Of a stretch of DNA of 64,000 bases, positions 48,348 to 59,606 are shown one piece after another. A program made the translations under genes and the position numbers. Origin of the DNA: Cymbidium sinense. Lineage: Eukaryota; Streptophyta; Magnoliopsida; Asparagales; Orchidaceae. The stretch's first letter is position 1, and each line of letters opens with the position of its first letter. The stretch lies in assembly GCA_021442155.1 (NCBI GenBank), contig CM038214.1, positions 50,040,703 to 50,104,702 of the forward strand, given 5' to 3'. The notes under the pieces are model-generated. The model saw nothing but the letters and a program-made list of their open reading frames with translations. It was not told where the DNA came from and made no database searches.

Positions 48348-50066
48348 TTTAGGTTTTTTTTTAGTTTTTTTAGTATATTTTTTATTTATTTTAGTTTAGT
48401 TTATTTTATTTATTTAGGTTTATTTTTTATTTTTATTTATTTTATTTTACTTATTTTAGTTTTATTTATTTTATTTTATTTTTTAGGATTAGGATTAGGT
48501 TTATGTTTATTTTGAAATTTAGTTATATTTATATTTTATTTTTAGGTTTAGGTTTTATTTTTTTTTTAGGTTTAGGTTTAGGTTTTTATTTTATTTTTTT
48601 AGGTTTAGGTTATAGATTTTTATTTTAGGTTTATTTTTAGGTATTCTTTATGAGGTTAGGTTTAGGTTTATTTTTAGTTCATTTTATTTTATTAAGTGTA
48701 GGTTTAGGTTTAAGTTTAGGTTTAGGTTTTATTTTTTTTAGTTTAGTTTATCTTGGTTTAGGTTTAGGTTTATTACATTTTTATTTTAGGTTTAAGTTTT
48801 TTATTTAAGTTTAGGGTATAGGTTTTATTTTTAGATTATTTTTTTAGGTTTAAGTTTTTATTTAGTTTTTATTTTATTTTATTTTAGGTTTATTTTATTT
48901 TTATTTTAAGTTTAGTTTTTATTTTATTTAGGTTTTTTATTTTTTTAGATTAGTTTAGGTTTTTATTTATTTTATTTTATTTGAGTTTTTATTTTTTATT
49001 TTATTTTTTTAGGTTTAGGTTTTAGTTTATTTTTTATTTTATTTTATTTATTCATTTTGTTTTTGTTTAGGTTTTTATATTAATTTTATTTTTGGTTTTA
49101 TTTAGTTTAGATTTATGTTTTTAGCTTTTCATGGTTTAGGGTTTAGGTTTTAGATTTTTATTTTAGGTTTTATTTTTTAGTTCAGGTTTAGGATTATTTT
49201 TACTTTATTTTATTTTACTTAGTTTAGGGTTTAGGTTTATTTTATTTTAGGTTTAGGTTTAGGTTTTATTTATTTTAGTTTAGGTTTAAGTTTATTTTAT
49301 TTTTTTTTATTTTACTTTTATTTTAGGTTTAGTTTTTATTTTTAGTTTAGGGTTATGTTTTTATTATTTATTTATGTTTAGTTTTATTTTTTAGGTTTTT
49401 ATTTTATTTAGGTTTTTTATTCTTAGGTTTATTTTATTTTAGTTTAGTTTAGGTTTTATTTATTTTTAATTTAAATTTATTTTTAGGTTTAGGTTTAGGT
49501 TTGAGTTTAGGTTTTTATGTTATTTTATTTTTATATTATTTTGGTTTAGTTTTTATTTATTTATTTTATTTTTAGGTTTTATTTACTTTAGGTATTTAGG
49601 GTTTAGGGTTAGGGTTTAGGGTTTTAGAGTTTAGTGTTAAAGGTTAGGGTTTAAGGTTTTGGGTTTAGGGTTTTATGTTAAGGCTTTAGGGCTTAGGGTT
49701 TTAGGGTTTAAGGTTTAGGGTTTAGGGTTAGCTTTAGGTTTTGGGTTAGTTTAGGGTTAAGGGTTTGGGTTTTAGGTTTAGGTTTAGTTTAGTTTGGTTT
49801 AGGTTTAGATTTTTAGGTTTAGGGTTTAGGTTAGGGTTAGGATTTAGGGTTTAGTTTAGGTTTAGATTTATGGTTTAGGGTTTAGGTTTAGGGTTTAGGG
49901 TTTAGTTTAAGTTTCAGGGTTTATTTAGGGTTTAGTTTATTTATGGTTTAAGTTTAGGTTGTAGTTTAGTTGTATGTTTAGGGTCAAGGTTTCTAGTTTT
50001 AATGTTTAGGCTTTAGGGTTTAGGGTTTAGGATTTAAGGTTTAGGGTTTAGGGTTAAGGTTTAAGG

Positions 50067-50095
50067 TTTTTTTTTTAAATTAGGTAAAGCTATAG
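50067..50095. repeat. Junction box
   Basis: A T-run, then AAATTAGGTAAAGCTATAGG, sharing the TTAGGTAAA variant with the box at 48314. This suggests these two units are close relatives. Confidence 0.65.
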
Positions 50096-53000
50096 GTTTA
50101 GGTTTTTTCAGTTTATTTATTTTATTTATTATTTATTTTGGTTTATTTTATTTTTTATTTAGTTTTATTTTCAATTTTTATTTAGTTTATTTTATTTATT
50201 TTAGCTTTTTTATTTTTGTTTATTTTTTTGGTTTAGGTTTAGGTTTATGTTTAATTTTTTAGTTTAGTTATATTTTTATTTTATTTTTTATGTTTATGTT
50301 TAGGTTTTGGTATTATTTTATTCTTTTAGGTTTAGGTTTTAGGTTTTTATTTTAGGTTTATTTTTAGATATTCTTTGTTAGTTTTGGTTTAAGTTTATTT
50401 TTAGTTTATATTATTTTATTTAGTTTAGGTTTAGGTTAAGGTTTAGGTTTTATTTATTTTAGTTTAGTTTATCTTGGTTTAGGTTTATTTTATTTTTATT
50501 TTAGGTTTAGTTTTTTTTTTTAAGTTTAGGGTTTAGGTTTTATTTATTTATTTATGTTTAGTTTCTTTTTTAGGTTTAATTTTTATTTAATTTTTATTTT
50601 ATTTTATTTTAGGTTTATTTTATTTTTATTTTAGGTTTAGTTTTTATTTTATTTAGGTTTTTTATTTTTTTGTTTAGTTTAGGTTTTCATTTATTTTATT
50701 TTATTTTATTTTTATTTTTTTTAATATTTTTCTTTGTAGATGTAGGGTTAGGTTTAGGTTTTATTTTATGTTTTTATTTTACTTTATTTTTTCATTTTAT
50801 TTTGGTTTAGGTTTTTTATTAATTTTATTTTTTGATTTTATTTAGTTTAAGTTTAGCTTTTTAGCTTTTCAGGGTTTAGGGTTTAGGGCTTAGGTTTTAG
50901 GTTCTTATTTTAGGTTTGATTTTTTAGTTTAGGTTTAGGTTTATTTTTAGTTTATTTTATTTTATTTAGTTTAGGGTTTAGGTTTAGTTTATTTTAGCTT
51001 CAAGTTTAGGTTTTATTTATTTTAGTTTAGGTTTAGGTTTATTTTATTTTGTTTATCTTACTTTTATTTTAGGTTTTGTTTTTATTTTTTGTTTTGGGTT
51101 TGGTTTTTTATTTTTTATTTATTTTTGGGTTTATATTTTAGATTTTTGTTTTATTTTTATTTTATTTTATTTTAGTTTTATTTTATTTTTATTTTACATT
51201 TAGTTTTTATTATATTTAGGTTTTTTATTCTTAGGTTTATTTTATTTTATTTACTTTAGTTTATGTTTTATTTATTTTATTTTAGTTTATTTTATGTTTA
51301 TTTTATTTTATTTTAGGTTTAGGTTTAGGTTTTTATTTTATTTTATTTTTATATATTATTTAGGTTTAGATTTTATTTATTTATTTTATTTTTAGCTTTT
51401 ATTTACTTTAGGTTTTTAGGTTTCAGGGTTTAGGGTTTTAGGGTTTAGGGTTTTAGAGTTTAGTGTTAAGGGTTAGAGTTTAGGGTTTTGTGTTTATGCT
51501 TTAGGGTTTAGGGTTTTTAGTGTTTAGGGTTTAAGATTTAGGGTGTAGGGTTAGCTTAAGGTTTAGGGTTAGTTTAGGGTTTAGGGTCTTGGGTTTAGGG
51601 TTTTGGGTTTTTAGGGTTTAGGGTTTATGGTTTAGGGTTAGTTTATGGTTTAAGGTTTAGGGTTTTAGAGTTTAGGGTTTAGGGTTTAGGGTTTGGGGTT
51701 TAGGGTTAGGGTTAGTTTAAGGTTTAAGGTTTAGGGTTTAAGGTTTAGGGTTGTAGGTTTATTGGTTTAGAGTTTTAGTTTAGGCTTTAGGGTTTAGTTT
51801 GTTAGGGTTTAGTTATGGTTTATTTGTAAACACATGTTTAGATTTTTTTTAGTTTATTTAGTTATTTATTTATTTATTTTAGTTTATCTTATTTTTTATT
51901 TAGGTTGATTTTTATTTTTATTTTGTTTATTTTATTTATTTTAGCTTTATTTATTATAGTTTATTCTTTAGGTTTAGGTTTAACTTTATGTTTATTTTTT
52001 AGTTTAGTTTTATTTTTATTTTATTTTTTTAGGTTTAGGTTTTATTTTTTATTTTTAGGTTTAAGTTTAGGTTTTTATTTTATTTTTTAGGTTTAGGTTT
52101 TATATTTTTATTTTAAGTTTATTTTTGGGTTTTATTTTTTAGTTTTGGTTTAGGTTTATTTTTAGTTTATTTTATTTTATTCAATTTAGGTTTTATTCAT
52201 TTTAGTTTTGTTTATTTTGGTTTAAGTTTAGGTTTATTTTATTTTGTTTATTATAAGTTTAGGTTTTTTTTAGTTTAAGGTTTTTGTTTCCTTTTATATT
52301 TATTTTTATGTTTTATTTTTTTGTTTATATTTTAGGTTTAGGTTTTTATTTAGCTTTTATTTTATTTTATTTTAGGTTTATTTTATTTTTACTTTCATTT
52401 ATTTTTCATTTTATTTTTGTTTAGGTTTTTTATTTATTTTATTTTTAGGTTTATTTAGTTTTGGTTTAGGTTTTTAGCTTTTTAGCTCTTATGGTTTAGG
52501 GTTGAGATTTTAGGTTTTTATTTAGTTTTATTTTTAGGTTTTATTTTTTTGTTTAGGTTTAGGTTTATTTTTATTTTAATTTATTTTATTTAGTTAAGGG
52601 TTTATGTTTAGTTTTTTTTAGTTTTAGGTTTAGGTTTTATTTATTTTAGTTTAGGTTTAGGCTTATTTTATTTTATTTATTATATTTATATTTTGGGTTT
52701 AGTTTTTATTTTTGGTTTAGGGTTTTGGTTTTATTTTTTATTTCTTTTTTGGTTTACTTTTTAGGTTTAAGTTTTTATTTAGTTTTTATTTTATTTTATT
52801 TTAGGTTTATTTTGTTTTTTTTTTCTAGTTTAGTTTATTTATTTAGGTTTTTTATTCATAGGTTTATTTTATTTTTTTAGTTTAGTTTATGTTTTTATTT
52901 ATTTTACTTTAGTTTTTTTTATTTATTTTATTTTATTTTATTTTTAGGTTTATATTTAGGTTTCAGTTCAAGTTTTTATTTTATTTTATTTTATTTAGGT

Positions 53001-53490
53001 TTATGTTTTATTTATTTATGTTTTATTTACTTTAGGTTTAACTTTTTGAGTTTTTAGGGTTTAGGGTTTAGGGTTTAGGGTTTATGGTTTATGGTTTTAG
53101 GGTTTAGGGTTTAGCATTTAGGGTTAGGGTTTAGGGTTTAGGTTTTAGGGTTTAGTGTTTAGGCTTTAGGGTTTAGGGATTTTAGGGTTTAGGGTTTAGG
53201 GTTTAGGGTTTATGGTGTAGGGTTGTTTAGGGTGTAAGGTTTAGGGTTTTAAGGTTTAAGTTTTAGGGTTTAGGGTTTAGGGCTATAGTTAGGGTTTAGG
53301 ATTTAGGGTTTAGGGTTTAGGGTTTAGGGTTTAGAGGTAGTTTAGGGTTTAGGGTTTTTTAGAGTTTAGGGTTTAGGGTTCAGGGTTGTAGGTATAGGGT
53401 TCATGGTTTAGGCTTAGTTTTAAAGTTTTATGTTTAGGGTTTAAGGTTTAGGATTTAGGGTTTAGGGTTAAGGGATTAGGGTTTAGGGTT

Positions 53491-53522
53491 CTTTTTTTAA
53501 GAAAAATTACGTAAACCCGTAG
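53491..53522. repeat. Junction box
   Basis: A T-run, then AAGAAAAATTACGTAAACCC, then GTAGG, followed by TTTAGGTTTTTTTAGTTTA. Confidence 0.65.
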
Positions 53523-54603
53523 GTTTAGGTTTTTTTAGTTTATTTATTTTATTTATTATTTATTTTAGTTTATTTTATTTTTATTTTTATTTTGATTTAG
53601 GTTTATTTTATATTTTTATTTAATTTATTTTCTTTATTTTAGGTTTATTCATTTTAGCTTAGGTTTTCTGAATTAGTTTATTTTTTAAGCTTAGGTTTAG
53701 GTTTATGATTACTTTTTAGTTTTATTTTATTTTTAATTTCTTTTTTAGGTTTTGGTTTTATTTTTTATTTTTAGGTTTAGGTTTAGGTTTTTATTTTATT
53801 TTTGTAGGTTTATTTTTAGGTTTAATTTTTAAGTTTAGGTTTAGGTTTATTTTTAGTTTATTTTATTTTATTGGTTTAGGGTTCAGGTTTATTTTATTTT
53901 ATGTTTAGTTTTAGGTTCAATTTATTTTAGTTTAGTTTATTTTAGTTTTGGTTTAGGTTTATTTTAGTTTATTTATTTTAGGTTTAGTTTTTTTTTTAGT
54001 TTAAGGTTTGTATTTTAATTTTTATTAATTTTTAGGTTTTATTTTTATGTTTGTATTTTAAGTTTAGGTTTTTATTTAGTTTTTATTTTATTTTATTTTA
54101 GGTTTATTTCATTTTTATTTTTGGTTTTGTTTTTATTTTATTTAGGTCTTTTATTCTTATATTTATTTTATTTTTTTCGTTTAGTGTAGGTTTTTATTTA
54201 TTTTATTTTAGTTTAGTTTTTTCTTTTTATTTTATTTTATTTTTAGTTTTAGGTTTCAATTTAGGTTTATGTTTAGGCTTTTATTTTATTTTATTATTTT
54301 ATTTTATTTAGGTTTAGGTTTTTTTATTTATTTTATCTTTAAGTTTTATTTTATTTAGGCTTAGTTTTTTAGGCTTTTAGGGTTTAGGGATTAGGGTTTC
54401 TAGTTTAGTTTATAGGGTTTGGGGTTCAGATTTTAGGGTTTAGGGTTGTAGGTTTTAGGGTTTAGGGTTTAGGGTTTAGGGTTTAAGGTTAAGATTTTTT
54501 AAAATTTACTTTATTATTTTTTATTTTTAGGGTTTAGGGATTGAGGTTTAGGTTTGAGGTTTAAGGTTTAGGTTTTTGTTTATGGTTTAGGGTTTTTATT
54601 TAT

Positions 54604-55045
54604 TTTTAAATAGAGAATAAATTTAGATTCAGCATTTCTTCTTTTCGATTTCATCAACCATGTAACACACCAAGTTTTCTATAACACAAGTGATGACAAA
54701 TAAAAAATGAACACGCATAGAGCAAATCAAAAACCCTCGATAACTAGAACTGTCTCTACTATAAAGACATTTCCATAAGCAACGATCGAATTGTTCTGTT
54801 TCTCAGCCCCATCGAGCCACCCTAGCCTCGAGTATCAGGATCCACCATCATATCCTCGATCTCTCCCTCCGCCACCACCATGAATCTAACCTCCGGCGTT
54901 CATCCCATCTCCATAACCACCACTGCTCCGACCACCACCACCATATGCACCAGCACCTCCAGATCCCCCACCACCACTATGATTCACCTCCACTGCCAGA
55001 TCTAGATTGAGCCTAGTTGATGGTGATGTTCCTGCTGTCAAGGTT
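54604..55045 (-). pseudogene. Glycine-rich RNA-binding protein (GRP7-like) pseudogene, copy 3
   Basis: Minus strand, colinear with copy 2 from the 3'-UTR-like part (AATAGAGAATAAATTTAGATT at the left) to the RRM end. The translation gives QNLDSRNITIN, a stop (TAG at 55013-55015), then AQSRSG and a glycine-rich tail. The stop is at exactly the same codon as in copy 2, and the 5' truncation (just before QNLD) falls at the same place, next to CCCTAAGA. The two are therefore duplicates of one already broken insertion. Copy 3 lacks some tail codons present in copy 2 (the YHSGGGGC part is shortened) and has an extra stop in the tail. A T-rich run at 54586-54600 may be the poly(A) relic. Confidence 0.8.
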
Positions 55046-55489
55046 CTGGACATTCTTAGGGTTCAGGTTTAGGTTTAGGTTTATTTTTAAATTTATTTAG
55101 TTACTTTAGGTTTAGGTTTTGGGTTTGGGGTTAAGGGTTTAGGATTTAAGGTTTTTTAAGTTTAGGGAGGGTTTAGGTTTAGGGTTTAAGGTTTAGGGTT
55201 TGTGGGTTTAAGTTTAGGGTTTGTGGTTTAGGGTTTAGGTTTAGGGTTATGGTTTAGGTTTAGGGTTTGTTTAGGGTTTAGGTTTATGGTTTGTGGAGTT
55301 TAGTTTTAGTTTAGGAGGTTTAGGGTATAAGGGTTAGTTTAGGGCTCAGTATTTTAAGGTGGGTTTGGTTTAGGGTTTGGTTTAAGTAGATTTAGGGTTT
55401 GGGGTTTAGGTTTAGGGTTTTAGGTTTTTGGTAATGTTTAGGAGGTTTAGGATTTTGAGTTTTGAGTTAATTTTAGAGTTTTTTGGGGT

Positions 55490-55517
55490 TTTTATTTAAA
55501 TTAAGTCAACTAATAGG
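55490..55517. repeat. Junction box (degenerate)
   Basis: A T-rich run, then AAATTAAGTCAACTAATAGG and TTTAGGTTTATTTAGTTTA, the B-type right flank. Confidence 0.6.
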
Positions 55518-56040
55518 TTTAGGTTTATTTAGTTTATTTTATAATGTAATTTATTTTATTTTATTTATTTTGATTTAGATTTATTTTTATTTTTATTTAG
55601 TTTAGTTTATTTATTTTAGGTATATTTATTTTAGTTTAGGTTATTTATTTTAGTTTATTTATTAGGCTTAGGTTTAGGTTTTGGTTTAATTTTTTTTAGT
55701 TTAGTTTTATTTTTATTTTATTTTTTAGGTTTAGGTTTTATTTTTTATTTTTAGGTTTAGGCTTAGTTTTTTATTGTATTTTTATAGGTTTAGGTTTTAT
55801 TTTAGGTTTATTTTAGGTTTTATTTTAGTTTATGTTTAGGGTTATTTTAGTTTATTTTATTTTATTTTATGTTTAGGTTTAGGTTTAGGTTTTATTTTTT
55901 TTAGCTTAGTTTATTTAGTTTAGGTTTAGTTTATTGTATTTTGCTTTTAGGTTTAGTTTTTTTAGTTTAGGGTTTAGGTTTTATTTTTATTTATTTCTAG
56001 GTTTATTATTTAGGTTTAGGTTTTATTTAGTTTTATTTTA

Positions 56041-56062
56041 TTTTAATTAAGTAAACTAGAGT
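56041..56062. repeat. Junction box (degenerate)
   Basis: TTTTAATTAAGTAAACTAGA, then GTTTAGG. It lies about 0.55 kb after the previous box, matching the short interval of the middle block. Confidence 0.6.
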
Positions 56063-57067
56063 TTAGGTTTATTTCTTATTTTTTTTATTTTATTTTTGTT
56101 ATTTATTTTTTATAATTAAGTTTATTTTTTATTTTTATTTAGTTTAGTTTATTAATTTTAGTTTTATTTATTTTAGTTTAGGTTTTTATTTTAGTTTAAT
56201 TTTTATGTTTAGGTTTAGGTTTAAATTTACATTTAGTTAGTTTTATTTTTATTTTATTTTTTAGGTTTACATTTTATATTTTATTTTTAGGTTTAGGTTT
56301 TTATTTTAATTTTTTAGGTTTAGGTTTTAGAATTTTATTTTATGTTTATTTTTATGTTTTTTTTTTACTTTAGGTTTAGGTTTAATTTTAGTTTATTTTA
56401 TTTTATTTAGTTTAGGTTTAGGTTTAGTTTATTTTAAGATTAGGTTTTGGTTTTATTTATTTTAGTTTAGTTTATTTTAGTTTAGTTTATTTTATTTTGT
56501 TTATTATATTTCATTTTTAGGTTTTTTTTTTAGTTTAGGGTTTAGGTTTTTTATTTGTATATATTTTAGGTTTTATTTTAAGGTTAATTTTTTAGCTTTA
56601 GGTTTTATTTATTTATTTTATTTTATTTTAGGTTTATTTTATTTTTATTTTATGTTTAGTTTTATTTTATTTAGGTTTTTTATTCTTAGGTTTATTTTAT
56701 TATTTAGTTTAGTTTAGTTTTATTTATTTTGTTTTAGTTTATTTTATTATTTTATTTTTTAGGTTTAGGTTTAGGTTTAGTTTAGGTTTTATTTTATTTT
56801 ATTTATGTTTAGGTGTTTATTTATTTATTTTTAGGTTTTATTTAGTTTAGGTTTTTAGGGTTTAGGGATTAGGGTTTAGGATTTAGGGTTTAGGGTTTAG
56901 GGTTTAATGTTTAAGGTTTAGGGTTTTAGGGTTTTAGGGTTTTGGAGTTTTTGGTTTTAGGGTTAGGGTTTAGGGTTTAGTGTTTAGGGTTTAGGGTTTA
57001 GGATTTAGGGTTTAGGGTTTAGGGTTTAGGGTTAACTTAGGGTTTAGGCTTAGGGTTTAGGGTTTAG

Positions 57068-58900
57068 TTGAGCAATTGAAGATGATTGTAGGCTTTAGTT
57101 TCAATTATTTTGGATTTGGTTTTATTTGGGACGAACCTTAGGTCAATTTGGGCTAAGTCAATTAGGTTCATTGGGTCTAAGCATGGCTTTGGTCAAGTTC
57201 AACAATCAATTTGGAATGAACTTGATCCATTGGTTGCAATCAATTTTGTTTACATTTTGATTTAACCCAATTTAGTCTTTTTGGTCAATTTCGATCAACT
57301 TGGGTCAAGAGAGGCAATTGGGTTTGGTTTAACTCAGTTGAAGGTCAAGTTATATTCAAATATTGATTTTGATTTAGTATGAATCATTGGTTTCTAGGGA
57401 TTTGGCTTAGGTTGCAACTTGGCTAGTTTGGGTTCATATGGGTTAAGGGGTTGACTTGGTCAAATGACCAAGTTGACTTGGTTTGACCAATTTGTGATTG
57501 ATCAACTAGGGTGATTAACAATCATGATGGGAGGTTTTGATGGACATTCTATCCAATTTAGGTAGGATTAGAACTTGGCTCAAATAGGTCAAATTGGCCA
57601 CTTTAGGTCAAGTGGACCAATTGGGTTTAGTTGGCTTGATTTTGGGTTGAGTTTGATTTAGTTGAGTTTATATATGGATTTGGGATTGATATATAAATTC
57701 AATAGCAATTTACTTGGGTTCAAATGCGTTTTGGTTCATTTGAACATTTCAAGTCAAAAGGGTTAAGTTGGGTTTGACTTGGGTTGATTTTGGTTTGGCT
57801 TGATGATTGTATATTTCATTTATATTTTTGAATATGATTGAAGGTAAGATTGATTCATGAGAAAATCAATTGAATTTGGGTTTGGAATGAAGGAATTTTG
57901 CTAAGTCCATGGAGTTGGGTCATGTGGCTTAGGTTTGATTTAGTTTTGATGATTTAAATGCATATTTCATTTAAATTTGTGAAGATGATTGAAAATATAT
58001 TGATTTGTGAAAATCAATTGAGTTTGAGATTTGGATTAAGATTTGGCTAAGTCCATGAGATAGGTCATATGTCTTAGGAAGGGTTTTGATTTATTTGATT
58101 AAGTTTGATTTAGTTTTGATCATTTGAATGTAGATTTGATTTATATTTAGAAAGATGATTGAAGATATAAATTGATTAGGAGAAAATCAATTGATTTTGG
58201 ATTGATTTGGATTAAGATTTGGCTAAGTTCATGGGATAGGTTGTATGGCTTAGGAAGGGTTTCAAGTTTGGATTTGATCATGGGCTTCAATCATTTGGTT
58301 TTAGAATTTGGGCTTGGATTTGGATTTGAATTTGATGTTTCAATTGAACTTGAAGTTTGGTTTGAGAAGGTGAACATGGATTGGATTTAGGTTGTAGGGT
58401 AGGTGGATTATCCTAATCCGTTAAGCATAACCTAATCCTATGGTTAACCCTTCTAAGTCTTTAGGCTTAGGTTAAGTGTTTACCTAATTGTTAGAAGTGT
58501 CTTATGATTAGGGAAGTCTTAGTGTCTAGAAGACTCTAAGTCTAAGATGGGAAGATTGAATTGTACTCCAAAGTGAGGCTAATAGGCCTTAGGTTCTATA
58601 GTGTTGCCCTTGGAGATAGATTATTGGAAGATCGAAGCCAAGTTTCACAAATATAGACTCAAATACATCTTTCAAAGCTTTGCTTGGGAGACCATGAATA
58701 CATGAGAACAACATAGTTCCATCCTCTCTAAATCAGTGTAAGTTTGTGAGAGGTGGGATCATCTACTATGTCAAAGGAGATCTCCCTCAAAATAAACAAG
58801 TCTATTATCACAAACTTGGCCAAAGTTTGAAAATAAAAAATAAAAAAAAAAGAAAAAGAAAAAGAAAGAGAAAAATAAAAAGGAAAATAAAATAAAAGGG
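57068..58900. other. TG-rich non-telomeric spacer, gene-free
   Basis: Telomere-like words stop at about 57067 and a different T/G-rich sequence begins, rich in TTGGGT, TTGACC and GGTCAA motifs. A perfect inverted repeat, CTTGGTCA-AA-TGACCAAG, lies at 57455-57472. The stretch contains the tandem repeat at 57.8-58.3 kb and an A/G-rich tract at 58836-58910. It could be the untranslated leader or decayed LTR of the Ty3-type element to its right, but I see no LTR ends. The minus-strand open frame at 58728-59111 is antisense to the element and lacks support. Confidence 0.6.
57790..58260. repeat. Tandem repeat of about 150-170 bp, three imperfect copies
   Basis: The phrase starting GATTGAA and running through GAAAATCAATTGA, GGCTAAGTCCATG and GGCTTAGG-type words occurs at 57836, 57987 and 58157, giving periods of 151 and 170 bases. 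Copies 2 and 3 are more alike, both containing GGATTAAGATTTGGCTAAGT. Confidence 0.75.
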
Positions 58901-58997
58901 AGTGAAAATGGACTTGGAGGAGGAAGTGGAGCATGACATTCAATTCCACCCACAGTTCTTCACTCCATTCGAACATATGGGTAGGACGACCTGACCT

Positions 58998-59123
58998 CCA
59001 CCAGGCAGAGGAAGAGGAAAGTTTAGAGGCAGTCCCAAGGGTGGAAAACCTCATTATTGGCCACCTAGTAGAAAATATATCCCAACTACTAGGAGTACAC
59101 CTGCTATCCATATAGACTTAGAA
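58998..59123 (+). pseudogene. Possible gag C-terminal tail of the Ty3-type element
   Basis: In the same frame as the polymerase downstream, the plus strand reads PPGRGRGKFRGSPKGGKPHY and then WPPSRKYIPTT. This is a short basic Arg/Gly-rich stretch of the kind found at nucleic-acid-binding ends of Gag. I recognise no zinc knuckle or capsid motif, and the remaining sequence up to 59600 is full of stops, so this is a tentative call from frame and composition. Confidence 0.4.
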
Positions 59124-59606
59124 TCTAGTTCATAGGATGAGTCTTATATGATTAGCAAACCAACTAGTTCTTTTCAACACTTGAGCCAGATAGGGTTGAA
59201 GACCAGGTTCCAAAGCAAAGCAAAATTATATCCAATTCTATATGTGAAATAGTTAGGCATAAGTTGGGAACCTTAGCTTTAACCCCACTTGCCTCTCAAA
59301 AAGTTTAGGGTTTGGTAGTTAAGGAAGCCCCTAAGTCATCCACCAGTGTGAAGACTCATAAGTTCTTTCTAGGAGCATCATCCTCAAGTCAAGAAGTTGA
59401 TGTAGAACTTGAGGATGATTCAAATAAAGAATTAATAGAATTAGCTTTTGATTAGTGCTTTCCTTGTGTTCATAATTTAGCAAAGAAATGGTTAATCCCA
59501 TATACTTGGTCAAAGCACAGGTCAGACTACTTTGAAAGAATATGGAAGAACAAATACAAAAGCTCTCAATCAAGATCGGGACTAGGATTCAGTACAGTGG
59601 GTCCAA

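Larger units (their letters stand above)
48165..54603. repeat. Telomere-derived satellite, right block
   Basis: T-rich bodies alternate with TTTAGGG-like arrays (49590-50060, 51410-51800, 53050-53490). Junction boxes stand near 48314, 50067 and 53491, with a very weak one near 51823. Spacing here is about 1.7 kb, close to the longer interval of the middle block, and the short A-to-B interval seems to be lost. Long T-rich stretches give spurious Phe/Leu-rich open frames (for example 51905-52090). No gene. Confidence 0.85.
55046..57067. repeat. Telomere-derived satellite, last block before the boundary
   Basis: TTTAGGG-like repeat (55050-55490), a degenerate box near 55490-55517 (AAATTAAGTCAACTAATAGG), T-rich body, a second box near 56041 (TTAATTAAGTAAACTAGAG), more T-rich body, and a fairly regular heptamer array at 56850-57060 that ends sharply at about 57067. 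No gene. Confidence 0.85.

Noticed and set aside
45169..57067. A true chromosome end
   Set aside because: The heptamers are degenerate, broken up by T-rich bodies, LINEs and pseudogene fragments, and end against non-telomeric DNA at 57067. This is interstitial or subtelomeric material, not a terminal array.
57455..57472. Perfect 8-2-8 inverted repeat as a regulatory element or terminator
   Set aside because: It sits in a spacer rich in GGTCAA/TTGACC words where such palindromes arise easily, and no gene or promoter is nearby.
58728..59111. 127-codon minus-strand open frame with a poly-Phe stretch
   Set aside because: It is antisense to the Ty3-type element and crosses an A/G-rich tract. The plus strand has a better explanation in the polymerase frame.
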